Positions 7,187-15,095 of a DNA stretch of 36,441 nucleotides are shown piece by piece. Source of the stretch: a bacterium UBP4_UBA6127 (GTDB lineage: Bacteria > UBP4 > UBA4092); assembly GCA_002428325.1 (NCBI GenBank), contig DIVR01000011.1:1-36441 (forward strand), written 5' to 3'. The position numbers and the translations under genes were made by a program. Position 1 is the first letter of the stretch. Every line of letters starts with the position of its first letter. A model generated the notes under the pieces. It did not search any database and was not told where the DNA came from. It saw only the letters and a list, made by a program, of their open reading frames with translations.

Positions 7187-8696
7187 GCCATTATTATCTA
7201 AAGAAATTATAAATTGCGGGAGTATCGAGAGAGAATCTATCCCTTCCCTTTCGATAGACGGGCTTTCCCGGCATCTCCGGGAATCAGTGCAAAATGGACA
7301 GCGGGTCTCAGCCTTATTCGGTATCCCTTCTCTTGAGGGAGAAGGGGTGGAGATAATTGCCCTGTTGGCAGATGATGCCCAGGGCCGACTCTGGATCAGT
7401 CGAACCCATCTTCAGGATAAGAGATTCCCTTCGCTGACACCTGGCTGTCCTCAACTGCACTTATTTGAAAGAGAATTGGCGGAAGATTTTGGCCTTGAAC
7501 CGGAAGGACATCCCTGGCTGAAACCCGTCCGGTATCCTCAGAATCCTCTGGGAGGAGAGTTGAATCAGAAGCCTGCCTCCATTGGGATTCAGGATTTTTA
7601 CCGGGTGGAAGGGGAGGAAATCCATGAGGTAGCGGTGGGGCCTGTCCATGCCGGAGTCATTGAACCGGGACATTTCAGGTTCCAATGTTTTGGTGAAGAA
7701 GTCTTTCATCTGGAAATATCTCTGGGATATCAGCATCGGGGGATTGAACAAGCTTTAGTGGGCGGCCCCAATCAAAAGACCCTTCACTATCTGGAAACAG
7801 CAGCCGGGGATACCACTATCGGCCATGGGACTGCTTATTGCCATCTCCTGGAAGCCCTTACCGATACGGAACCCCCTCTCAGGGGCCAGGTATTGCGAAG
7901 TCTTGCCCTGGAACTGGAAAGGCTGGCTAACCATATTGGGGATATGGGGGCCCTTTCTGGTGATGTAGGGTTCTTGCCGACGGCCTCCTATTGTGGAAGA
8001 ATCCGGGGAGATTTCCTGAATATGACAGCTCTCCTGTGCGGCAATCGGTTTGGCCGGGGAGTTAATATGCCCGGCGGAGTCCGATTTGATTTGGAGGATG
8101 ACTCCCTTAAGCAATTGATTAAAATGGTGGAAATTGGTAAACAGGATGCAAAGGTTGCCATTGAACTGCTCTGGGAATCCGCTTCAGTCATGGCACGATT
8201 TGAAGGTACCGGAACCCTGGCTGAAAAGACAGCCCGGCAGTTGGGTTTGGTGGGTCCGGCTGCCCGAGCCAGCGGATTAAGCCGGGATATCCGGTCGGAC
8301 CATCCGGCAGGATTCTACCGGTTTACCCATATTCCTTTATCCAGCTGGAAAACCGGAGATGTCTTTGCCCGGGCTTATGTCCGATGGCAGGAAATCCAGC
8401 AATCCCTCCATTTCATCCTGGAGCAACTGCATAACCTCCCCAAAGGCCCGGTTGATTCAAAGGTTTCCCAGCTGAAACCGAATCAACTGGCTGTCTCCCT
8501 GGTGGAAGGATGGCGGGGAGAAATCTGCCATCTTGCCTTGACTGATGAAAAGGGTCATCTCAGCCGGTATAAAGTGGTGGACCCTTCTTTCCATAACTGG
8601 CCGGGATTGGCTTATTCCCTGAGGAATCAGCAGATTTCTGATTTCCCCGTATGCAATAAAAGTTTCAATTTATCTTACTGTGGGTTTGACCTGTAA
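7179..8696 (+). CDS. hyfG: Ehr complex large subunit, NuoC-NuoD fusion lacking NiFe ligands
   Basis: A 505-residue fusion. Residues 1-125 are a NuoC/30-kDa domain (LFERELAEDFGLEPEGHP); residues 130-505 are the NuoD/NiFe-hydrogenase large-subunit domain (VAVGPVHAGVIEPGHFRF, SLGYQHRGIEQ, ELERLANHIGDMGAL). In HycE-type hydrogenases the NiFe centre is held by RVCGIC and DPCYSC. Here the first site, fixed by the following H216-G-T-A-Y, reads T-A-A-G-D-T (207-212); the second, fixed by KSF at 494-496, reads N-L-S-Y-C-G (497-502), and the protein ends at residue 505. All four ligand cysteines are missing and there is no C-terminal peptide for maturation. No hyp maturation genes are seen. The subunit should therefore not make hydrogen; it fits the Ehr class. 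C492 and C501 remain and their role is unknown. Confidence 0.88.
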   Translation: MTEPLLSKEIINCGSIERESIPSLSIDGLSRHLRESVQNGQRVSALFGIPSLEGEGVEIIALLADDAQGRLWISRTHLQDKRFPSLTPGCPQLHLFERELAEDFGLEPEGHPWLKPVRYPQNPLGGELNQKPASIGIQDFYRVEGEEIHEVAVGPVHAGVIEPGHFRFQCFGEEVFHLEISLGYQHRGIEQALVGGPNQKTLHYLETAAGDTTIGHGTAYCHLLEALTDTEPPLRGQVLRSLALELERLANHIGDMGALSGDVGFLPTASYCGRIRGDFLNMTALLCGNRFGRGVNMPGGVRFDLEDDSLKQLIKMVEIGKQDAKVAIELLWESASVMARFEGTGTLAEKTARQLGLVGPAARASGLSRDIRSDHPAGFYRFTHIPLSSWKTGDVFARAYVRWQEIQQSLHFILEQLHNLPKGPVDSKVSQLKPNQLAVSLVEGWRGEICHLALTDEKGHLSRYKVVDPSFHNWPGLAYSLRNQQISDFPVCNKSFNLSYCGFDL

Positions 8697-8711
8697 GGAG
8701 TCGATGAAAAC

Positions 8712-9473
8712 ATGTTTCCCATATTAAAATCCAGAATCCACCAAGGGTATCGGACCATGGAATTCCCCGAAGGGGTGAAACTTCCTGAGAAATTCAGGGG
8801 AAAACCTTTTCTGGCAGCGGGTTCAACCTGTCCGGAGAATTGCCAGTCGTGTATAGAGGCTTGTCCCACCCAGGCACTGATTCAGGAGGGAAAACTGAAA
8901 ATCGATTTGGGGAAATGCCTCTTTTGTCCTGATTGCCAGGAAGCTTGTCCCCAGAATTATATCCAATATGCCCGGGATTTCAGTCTTTCAGCCCGGAAAA
9001 GGGAAGACTTAATTTTAGAGATGGATACTGAAACCCTGAAAAAGGCCCAGTCCCTGGATAAGGAAATGAAAAGGGTCTTGGGCAGGTCTCTCAGGCTCAG
9101 GCAGGTCAGCGCCGGAGGGTGTAATGCCTGTGAAGCGGACAGTAATGTGTTGGGAACCATCGGCTGGGATATGGGGAGATTCGGTATTCAATTTGTGGCT
9201 TCCCCCCGGCATGCGGATGGAATCCTCCTGACTGGGCCTGTAACCCAGAATATGAAACTGGCTCTCCTGAAAACTTATGAGGCTATCCCTGAACCGAAAT
9301 TGGTGATTGCTGTGGGGACTTGCGCTATTTCCGGGGGACTTTTCCAAACCCATCCGGAGACTTGTTCCGGGGTGGAGGGAATCCTTCCGGTGGACCTCTA
9401 TATCCCTGGTTGCCCCCCTCATCCTTCCTCTATTTTAGAAGGTCTGCTCACCCTTCTGGGCCGATTGGTATAA
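8712..9473 (+). CDS. Fused ferredoxin - NuoB-type small subunit (HyfH-HyfI)
   Basis: A 253-residue protein that joins two subunits usually encoded apart. Residues 35-85 are a two-cluster ferredoxin (HyfH/NuoI type) with C40-x3-C44-x2-C47-x3-C51 and C69-x2-C72-x2-C75-x3-C79. Residues 125-253 are the NuoB/HyfI small subunit, with the cubane ligands C137, C140 (AGGCNACEAD), C204 (GTCAISGG) and C234 (PGCPPHP). It would carry electrons over three [4Fe-4S] clusters to or from the large subunit. AAGGAG overlaps the hyfG stop; the ATG at 8704 is out of frame, so 8712 is the start. Last gene of the operon. All twelve cluster cysteines are intact, so electron transfer is retained although NiFe is lost. 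Confidence 0.88.
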   Translation: MFPILKSRIHQGYRTMEFPEGVKLPEKFRGKPFLAAGSTCPENCQSCIEACPTQALIQEGKLKIDLGKCLFCPDCQEACPQNYIQYARDFSLSARKREDLILEMDTETLKKAQSLDKEMKRVLGRSLRLRQVSAGGCNACEADSNVLGTIGWDMGRFGIQFVASPRHADGILLTGPVTQNMKLALLKTYEAIPEPKLVIAVGTCAISGGLFQTHPETCSGVEGILPVDLYIPGCPPHPSSILEGLLTLLGRLV

Positions 9474-9506
9474 TAACAAATATACCTAATTCCTTTATTA
9501 TCAGTC

Positions 9507-9524
9507 TTTTGACAGATGTCAAAA
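9507..9524. repeat. TTTTGAC-N4-GTCAAAA palindrome, copy 3
   Basis: Centre AGAT, arms exact. It begins 34 nt after the stop of the last complex gene, so it could act as operator for the next gene or as a weak hairpin at the end of the operon transcript. Confidence 0.75.
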
Positions 9525-9571
9525 CTCTATTCCCTTTATAATAATAAACTATTCAGGCGTGATTCCCTCTG

Positions 9572-9591
9572 TTTTTGACAGCTGTCAAAAA
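9572..9591. repeat. TTTTGAC-N4-GTCAAAA palindrome, copy 4
   Basis: A perfect 20-bp palindrome with AGCT at its centre and five A/T pairs at the outer ends. It lies 66 bp (centre to centre) from copy 3 and about 135 bp before the next start codon. Confidence 0.75.
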
Positions 9592-9725
9592 GACTCAGTC
9601 CACAGGAAATCAGGATTTTCTCCAAGTAATAATACAGCTTATTTTCTGGAAGCTGGTAAACAAAATAGCATAAGCAGGCTAAAATAAGATGTTATTTATT
9701 TTTAGAATAAAAAGGACCTGGTAAA

Positions 9726-10322
9726 ATGCCAAAACTTCCCAATCAAGAAGAAGTTTTTACTAAATATTTCAAACCATGGTATGACAAAGATGAACTGGAA
9801 TACCGGGGACATGAAGAGACCCTGCCGGATACCGAGAGTTGGGGCAAACCCGGAGCAGCCGCCGAACTTGTTTCTCCCCTGACCGATGAAGGGCAGAAAA
9901 TGATGAAAGAACAGATTGAGGAAATTTATCAGGCGGCAAAAGAAGACTGGCCTGATTTTTTGGGAGTCAAAGATGAAGTCTCCCTGGATTGGGTGGAGGC
10001 TTTTGATCAGTATTTTGACAAGGAAAAAGTGGCTGAATTGCTGGAAAGCTCTGATCCAGAAGAATTTTCCAATGAACTGGTGGTCTTAAGCTGTGAATTG
10101 GGAGCTGTAATAGGCAATTCCATGATACAGGAAGACCCTGAATTGAAATGGATGGCAGATTGTCCTTATTGGGAATCGGCGATTTATGATATCCGGACCG
10201 GATTCAGGGTAAATGTCTTCCATTGGGCCATTAAAAAATTCAGTTCTTATGAGCATAAGGATGGAATGAAGGCCAGGATTCTCCAGTGCCTGGAAAAAAT
10301 TAAAAACTCCCAGATGCAGTGA
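9726..10322 (+). CDS. Acidic soluble protein, unknown family
   Basis: A 198-residue protein without signal peptide or membrane spans. I do not recognise it. The N-terminal 75 residues are charged and rich in Asp, Glu and Lys. Residues 115-175 look like the folded core: an alternating pattern ELVVLSCELGAVIGNSMI, then LKWMADCPYWESAIYD and GFRVNVFHWAIKKFSSYE, reminiscent of small alpha/beta proteins seen near immunity-type families, though that is only a resemblance. AAGGA lies 10 nt before the ATG at 9726. It stands alone: 250 bases with two palindromes before it and 114 bases after it. Codon use looks like that of the neighbours, so there is no sign of recent transfer. Confidence 0.7.
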   Translation: MPKLPNQEEVFTKYFKPWYDKDELEYRGHEETLPDTESWGKPGAAAELVSPLTDEGQKMMKEQIEEIYQAAKEDWPDFLGVKDEVSLDWVEAFDQYFDKEKVAELLESSDPEEFSNELVVLSCELGAVIGNSMIQEDPELKWMADCPYWESAIYDIRTGFRVNVFHWAIKKFSSYEHKDGMKARILQCLEKIKNSQMQ

Positions 10323-10436
10323 TAATACCGTTATCTGGATATCCCATAACATCAGTTTCTACTTCCCCAGAGAGAAAAGGAATGTTAGGGTATTCCATGA
10401 TTATTTGATCAAGACACTTATTGGAGGTGGATTCAT

Positions 10437-11057
10437 TTGACCCTGTTACTTCATTGGGCGAAAGCCCCCATGCGCTGGATGCGTAAATTATATGACTGGA
10501 CGATTCATTGGTCTAAGTCTCAACATGCCTTCTGGGCCTTATTTGGAATAGCTTTTGCGGAAAGTTCCTTTTTCCCGGTGCCGCCGGATGTTCTTTTGAT
10601 TCCCATGGTGGTGGGAAATCCTAAAAAATGGTGGAAGATTGCCGGGATTTGCACCCTGGGTTCTGTCATGGGTGCTTTTTTCGGGTATTTTATCGGGTGG
10701 TTGTTTTATGAATCCATCGGCAAACCTATTGTGGATTTCTATCATTTCCAGTCTCAGATGGATTATATCGGGACCCGGTATGCCCAGAATGCTTTCCTGA
10801 CCGTTTTAACGGCTGCCTTTACCCCCATCCCTTATAAAGTCATTACCATTGCGGCAGGTTTATTTAAGATTTCCCTGGCCACTTTAACGATAGCCTCTGT
10901 CATTGGGAGAGCCGGGCGGTTTTTCCTGGTCGCAGGATTATTAAGGGTCTTTGGCCAGAAGGTTGAAAAGTTTATCGAAAAATATTTTGATATGCTGGCC
11001 CTGCTTTTCATGGTTTTATTGATTGGCGGCTTCCTGGTCATCAAATATATGAAATAA
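10437..11057 (+). CDS. YqaA/DedA-family (VTT domain) membrane protein
   Basis: A 206-residue membrane protein of the YqaA branch of the DedA/VTT family, whose members are tied to membrane phospholipid handling and envelope stability. Diagnostic stretches are AFAESSFFPVPPDVLLIPMV (residues 40-59), the glycine-rich GSVMGAFFGYFIGWLFYE re-entrant region and the FTPIPYKVITIAAG loop with its conserved proline pair, followed by an arginine-bearing helix (GRAGRFFLVAGLL). The start is TTG at 10437, supported by GGAGGTGG six nt upstream. The beta-lactamase-like gene follows after 18 nt, so both are probably one transcript concerned with the envelope. Confidence 0.85.
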   Translation: MTLLLHWAKAPMRWMRKLYDWTIHWSKSQHAFWALFGIAFAESSFFPVPPDVLLIPMVVGNPKKWWKIAGICTLGSVMGAFFGYFIGWLFYESIGKPIVDFYHFQSQMDYIGTRYAQNAFLTVLTAAFTPIPYKVITIAAGLFKISLATLTIASVIGRAGRFFLVAGLLRVFGQKVEKFIEKYFDMLALLFMVLLIGGFLVIKYMK

Positions 11058-11075
11058 GTAGGAGAATCTCTCAGA

Positions 11076-11987
11076 ATGTTGGAATACGGATTATTTCACA
11101 GAGCTGCCGGGATTTTCCTCCTAATCGTGTGTTTACCATTTGTGGTCCTGGGAGCGAAACCTCAACCCTTGGCTTCTCCTAAAGCTGTTTTCAAATTTCA
11201 GGATAATCTATCCATAGAAGAGCTGGATACAGGTATTTATCGGGTTATTCATGCCTGGCCCTGGCCTTCCAACTCTCTGGTAGTTTTAATGAGTGACAGC
11301 ACTCTCCTTTTAGTGGATACCCCATACACTCCGGAAGCGACCCAAAGGCTTCTGCTTTGGGCAAAAACTCAGTTCAATGTATCCGGAATCAAGGCCATCG
11401 TTACCCATTATCATATTGACAGAATGGGAGGAGTGCCTGCTTTGCTGGAAGAGGGAATTCCTGTGTATGGTTCCAATGAGACTGCCCAGTTGATTGAGGA
11501 AAAAGGGAATGACTCAGTGAGAAAAATGGCAGACTGGGTGAAAGAGCCAGCTATCCGTGAAACTTATCGTCATTTATGGATGGAGCCACCCAGCATATTA
11601 TTTCCCCAGGAAAAGGGATTGTTTCTGGGTTTTGGAAAGGAAACCGTGGAAGTCTATTATCCGGGACCGGGGCATACGCCCGATAATTTGGTGGTCTGGT
11701 TCCCTGACCGGAAACTGCTTTTTGGCGGATGCCTGATTAACAGCTCAGATAAAATGGGAAACCTGACTGAAGCGGATTTGGACAGTTGGGGAAAGAGTAT
11801 TCAAACCCTGATGAAACGATATAAACCTCAATGGGTGATTCCGGGACATGGGGGTGAGTCTTTCCATTTCTCCTCACAACTTCTGCCTCATACTTTAAAA
11901 GTAGTCCGGGAAACTATAAAACTACAACCTGAGAAATTAAACCCGAACCAGGGACAAAAAGGCCCGGAATTTGAAAGCAGGCAATAA
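11076..11987 (+). CDS. Subclass B1 metallo-beta-lactamase, exported
   Basis: A 303-residue protein with an N-terminal signal sequence (hydrophobic residues 11-26) and a metallo-beta-lactamase fold. Every zinc ligand of subclass B1 is present and in order: H111, H113 and D115 in THYHIDRMGG, H200 in GPGHTPDNLVVW, C219 in LLFGGCLI and H258 in PGHGG. In standard numbering these are H116, H118, D120, H196, C221 and H263. The cysteine at the fourth place separates B1 enzymes from most other members of this superfamily. The usual Lys224 of B1 is replaced by Asn222 (CLINSS). The role expected is hydrolysis of beta-lactams in the periplasm. It ends 2 nt from the convergent MATE gene. Activity is inferred, not shown. 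Confidence 0.85.
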   Translation: MLEYGLFHRAAGIFLLIVCLPFVVLGAKPQPLASPKAVFKFQDNLSIEELDTGIYRVIHAWPWPSNSLVVLMSDSTLLLVDTPYTPEATQRLLLWAKTQFNVSGIKAIVTHYHIDRMGGVPALLEEGIPVYGSNETAQLIEEKGNDSVRKMADWVKEPAIRETYRHLWMEPPSILFPQEKGLFLGFGKETVEVYYPGPGHTPDNLVVWFPDRKLLFGGCLINSSDKMGNLTEADLDSWGKSIQTLMKRYKPQWVIPGHGGESFHFSSQLLPHTLKVVRETIKLQPEKLNPNQGQKGPEFESRQ

Positions 11988-11989
11988 GC

Positions 11990-13414
11990 TTATTCGATAG
12001 GTTCCAAAACAGGGTTGGCTCCGGCAGGATTGGTTTTGGCTACTGGTTTCTTCCACCACCCCATGAAATAATAAGCGCAACTGAGAATAGTCCCAATAGC
12101 AAAACTGATCACCATGGCATACCAGATTCCTTCCAGCCGATGAAAATGATGGGAAAAATAAGAGGCTAAAGGTATTCTGACAATCCATAACCCGACCAGG
12201 GAAAAGAAGGTGGTGGCAAAGGTATGCCCGGCACCGTTAATAACTCCATTACTGACGAAGAGGACGGCCAGTAGCAGATAACCTCCTCCAATTATTCTGA
12301 GGTAAGATTCACCCAGTCCGATAACCGTGGCATCTTTCACAAAAAACCGGAGCAGAAAATGGGGAACCGTGACAGCCAGAACCGAAACTATAGCAGTCAT
12401 TCCCACCCCATATAATAACCCCCACCAGAAAACATCATGGACCCTGTCATACCGTTTAGCGCCGATATTCTGGCCTGCCAGAGTAGAGACAGCCATCCCA
12501 ATCGTCATGGCCGGTAAGAAGGCCAATTGGTCGATTCGCATGGCAATACCAAAGGCGGCAATCCCATTTTCTCCATATTCATTGATCAGTCCCATAATCA
12601 TCAACATCCCCATGGATACCAGAGCCTGTTGAATCATGGTGGGAATCCCCAGTTTCAGGGTCAGCCAACTGGTGGGAAAATCAGCTTTGATGTGTTTCCA
12701 GTCAGGATTAACGATATGTTTTTTCCATTGGAGATAAATAATCAGAGTTACGACACCCATTGCGTTGGTGAAGATGGTTGCCCAGGCGGTTCCGTTTAAT
12801 CCCAGTTTGGGAAAGAAGAACCAACCAAACATCAGGAAAGGGTCCAGGATACCTGTCATGAGTACTCCTGCCGCCTGAAAATATAATGGGGTAACAGAAT
12901 CTCCAACCCCTCTCAGGACAGACATATAAAGAAACATCATGAACATGAAAGGAATGGTCCAGATAAAGAGATGTAAATAGTTATTTGCCAGAGGCATAAC
13001 GCTTTCCGGAGTCCCCATTAGTTTCAAAAGGGGATAGGACAAGAAATAACCTGCCAGGACTAGAATTCCACTGATGGCGATTGTTAATATGACTGAATTT
13101 TGAATAACCTGCTGCATCCTGGGAATATTTTTGGCGCCATAAGCCTGAGATACCAGGATAGAGGTTGCCAGGGTGAGCCCTCCGGCAATGGCCATCAGGA
13201 AAAAGATGATGGGGAAACTCAAGGCAATGGCGGCCACCGAATCTTTTCCCAATCCGTTGCCGACCCAGATAGTATTCACAATGGTATAGGCTGTCTGCAA
13301 AGCGCTGCCAGCTAACATAGGAATCGCAAACTTCATTAATTGCCGGCCGATATGACCCTGGGTCATATCCATACCGGAATATTTAGATGATGGGGGTTTA
13401 GTGTCTTCGCTCAT
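11990..13414 (-). CDS. MATE-family multidrug exporter
   Basis: A 474-residue transporter with twelve membrane spans in two similar halves. The N-terminal half has the MATE signature region MKFAIPMLAGSALQTAY with IWVGNGLGKDSVAAIAL, followed by ATSILVSQAYGAKN; the second half repeats it (IAAFGIAMRIDQLAFLPAMTIGMAVSTLAGQNIGAKR in part). Such proteins expel cationic drugs or other small molecules in exchange for sodium or protons. The gene faces the beta-lactamase tail to tail. The ATG at 13414 has no clear ribosome site; an inverted repeat at 13422-13449 begins 8 nt upstream and could block transcription or translation start. Confidence 0.88.
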   Translation of the reverse strand: MSEDTKPPSSKYSGMDMTQGHIGRQLMKFAIPMLAGSALQTAYTIVNTIWVGNGLGKDSVAAIALSFPIIFFLMAIAGGLTLATSILVSQAYGAKNIPRMQQVIQNSVILTIAISGILVLAGYFLSYPLLKLMGTPESVMPLANNYLHLFIWTIPFMFMMFLYMSVLRGVGDSVTPLYFQAAGVLMTGILDPFLMFGWFFFPKLGLNGTAWATIFTNAMGVVTLIIYLQWKKHIVNPDWKHIKADFPTSWLTLKLGIPTMIQQALVSMGMLMIMGLINEYGENGIAAFGIAMRIDQLAFLPAMTIGMAVSTLAGQNIGAKRYDRVHDVFWWGLLYGVGMTAIVSVLAVTVPHFLLRFFVKDATVIGLGESYLRIIGGGYLLLAVLFVSNGVINGAGHTFATTFFSLVGLWIVRIPLASYFSHHFHRLEGIWYAMVISFAIGTILSCAYYFMGWWKKPVAKTNPAGANPVLEPIE

Positions 13415-13421
13415 AGGTATT

Positions 13422-13449
13422 AGAAGAATATTCTATCGTATATTCTTCT
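13422..13449. promoter_or_regulatory. Inverted repeat, candidate operator of the MATE gene
   Basis: AGAAGAATAT and ATATTCTTCT are perfect 10-bp arms separated by 8 nt. The element lies between the divergent MATE and YjbQ genes and abuts the MATE start codon. Size and symmetry suit a dimeric repressor of the TetR or MarR kind; no such regulator is encoded next to it. Confidence 0.5.
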
Positions 13450-13540
13450 TAATATGTTAAAAATGGTTTAGGAAGAGAAATTGGGAATTGTATAAAACAA
13501 CTGGATTTCGGGACCTTTTGAATGAAAGGAGAGGGCTAAA

Positions 13541-13939
13541 ATGATGAAAGAAATTATTATTAAAACCACCAAACGCACGGAATTTATAGATATAACATCT
13601 CAGCTACGTCAGGTATTAGTGGAGCAGGGGCTTCAATCAGGCGCCTGCCTGTTATTTGTACCCCATACCACGGCTGGAGTTACCATCAATGAGAATGCCG
13701 ACCCTGATGTGCAAAGGGATTTAGGTTGGGCCTTGGAAAAACTGATTCCGGTGGATATGGGGTTCCATCATTCAGAAGGAAATTCTGATGCTCACTTAAA
13801 ATCCTCTCTCTTTGGCAGTTCCCAGTATGTGATTGTGGAAAATGGCACCCTACAGCTGGGAACCTGGCAGGGGATTTATTTCTGTGAGTTTGATGGACCC
13901 AGGACTCGTAAACTCTGGATTCAGTTCTTGGGAAAGTAA
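13541..13939 (+). CDS. yjbQ: YjbQ/UPF0047-family protein
   Basis: A 132-residue member of the YjbQ family (COG0432), some of which are described as secondary thiamine-phosphate synthases. The family core is clear: LLFVPHTTAGVTINENADPDV (residues 37-57) with the conserved histidine, HHSEGNSDAHLKSSLFGSS in the middle with two more conserved histidines, and GTWQGIYFCEFDGPR near the end. These histidines sit where the family binds a metal. AAAGGAG stands 9 nt before the first of two ATG codons (13541, 13544). A TATAAA box at 13491-13496 may be the -10. The real cellular job of this family is still unsettled. Confidence 0.9.
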   Translation: MMKEIIIKTTKRTEFIDITSQLRQVLVEQGLQSGACLLFVPHTTAGVTINENADPDVQRDLGWALEKLIPVDMGFHHSEGNSDAHLKSSLFGSSQYVIVENGTLQLGTWQGIYFCEFDGPRTRKLWIQFLGK

Positions 13940-13951
13940 AAAAAGAAGGTA

Positions 13952-13968
13952 AGTGTTTGTTAAACACT
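13952..13968. other. Hairpin between YjbQ and the DMT transporter
   Basis: AGTGTTT and AAACACT form a 7-bp stem around GTT, starting 13 nt after the YjbQ stop. No T-run follows on either strand, so it is more likely an RNA processing or attenuating structure than a full terminator. Confidence 0.35.
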
Positions 13969-13984
13969 CTATGGAGTATGAATA

Positions 13985-15040
13985 ATGTCAGGGAAACATA
14001 AGGTGTCTTCAGTATTGTATGCTCTATTAGCTTCTGTATTGTTTGGTGCAAGCATCCCATTGGCAAAAATACTTATTGGGAATATTGAACCTGTTCTTTT
14101 AGCCGCATTACTTTATTTGGGAAGTGGAGCTGGACTATTAATAACTCGGTCCTTATTTAGCTTTTTCATCAAGTCTAAAGATATCGAAGCCGGCATCAAA
14201 AAAGATGATATACGATGGCTTATTGGTGCGATGATATCGGGGGGTATTCTGGCTCCGATTCTCTTGATGGTCAGCTTGAAATACACTCCGGCATCCACCG
14301 CTTCTTTGTTGTTGAATTATGAAGGAGTCGCGACCACTTTTATTGCAGCCTTAATCTTTGGGGAATCTATTGGAAAAAAAATAAAATGGGCAATCGGTTT
14401 AAATACTGTGGCATGTATTCTTCTTTCCTGGAATTTTAATGGAGACTGGGGTTTTTCTCTGGGAGCAATAGGTATTTTGCTCGCTTGTATGCTTTGGGGA
14501 ATAGATAATAATCTAACACGTCATATATCAGCAAAAGATCCTGGTGTTATAGTAATTATTAAAAGCATTGGAGCAGGTTTAACCTCACTGTTATTGTCGG
14601 TATTAGCCCATAATCAAATACCAGGTATAAAAATTATATTAATAACAATGTTATTAGGTTTTGCTTGCTATGGCGTGAGTCTTATTTTTTTTATCTTTGC
14701 GATGCGTGGTTTGGGTGCATCTCGAACAAGTGCTTTATTCAGTTTAGCACCTTTTATGGGTGTGATTCTCTCTTTTGTGATATTCAGAGAAATGCCAGTC
14801 AGGATGTTTTATTTTTCCCTTCCTATCATCATTTATGGGACTTATCTTATTTTATATGAAAAACATATACATGAACATACCCATGAAAATATTGTTCATG
14901 AACATCACCACAGGCATGATGATGACCACCATAACCATGAACATAGCTCAATAAAAGAGCACTCTCATCCACATCAGCATGAGTATTTGGTGCATATACA
15001 CCAACATACTCCTGATATCTATCATCGCCATAGTCATTGA
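13985..15040 (+). CDS. DMT/EamA transporter with histidine-rich tail
   Basis: A 351-residue protein. Residues 1-290 form a ten-span drug/metabolite transporter (EamA repeats: LLASVLFGASIPLAKIL and GILLACMLWGIDNNLTRHIS open the two halves). The last 60 residues are unlike normal EamA proteins: about 23 are histidines, mixed with Asp and Glu (HEHTHE, HEHHHRHDDDHHNHEH, HSHPHQH). Such tails in CDF and ZIP transporters bind zinc, nickel or cobalt, so a metal or metal-chelate substrate is suggested. The gene is AT-richer than its neighbours and uses many ATA, TTA and AGA codons, which suggests transfer. A bidirectional terminator follows. Substrate and direction of transport are inferred only. Confidence 0.8.
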   Translation: MSGKHKVSSVLYALLASVLFGASIPLAKILIGNIEPVLLAALLYLGSGAGLLITRSLFSFFIKSKDIEAGIKKDDIRWLIGAMISGGILAPILLMVSLKYTPASTASLLLNYEGVATTFIAALIFGESIGKKIKWAIGLNTVACILLSWNFNGDWGFSLGAIGILLACMLWGIDNNLTRHISAKDPGVIVIIKSIGAGLTSLLLSVLAHNQIPGIKIILITMLLGFACYGVSLIFFIFAMRGLGASRTSALFSLAPFMGVILSFVIFREMPVRMFYFSLPIIIYGTYLILYEKHIHEHTHENIVHEHHHRHDDDHHNHEHSSIKEHSHPHQHEYLVHIHQHTPDIYHRHSH

Positions 15041-15095
15041 TGTTTATACGGAACTGTTATAACCACTCTGAATGAGTGATTTGATATAAAAAAAA

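Noticed and set aside
7179..9473. Functional group 4 NiFe hydrogenase or formate hydrogenlyase
   Set aside because: The large subunit lacks all four NiFe ligand cysteines, and there are no formate dehydrogenase or hyp maturation genes in the window.
9507..9591. Palindrome pair as a strong intrinsic terminator of the complex operon
   Set aside because: The stems are 7-8 bp and mostly A/T, and the same element occurs upstream of other genes, so a terminator does not explain the family.
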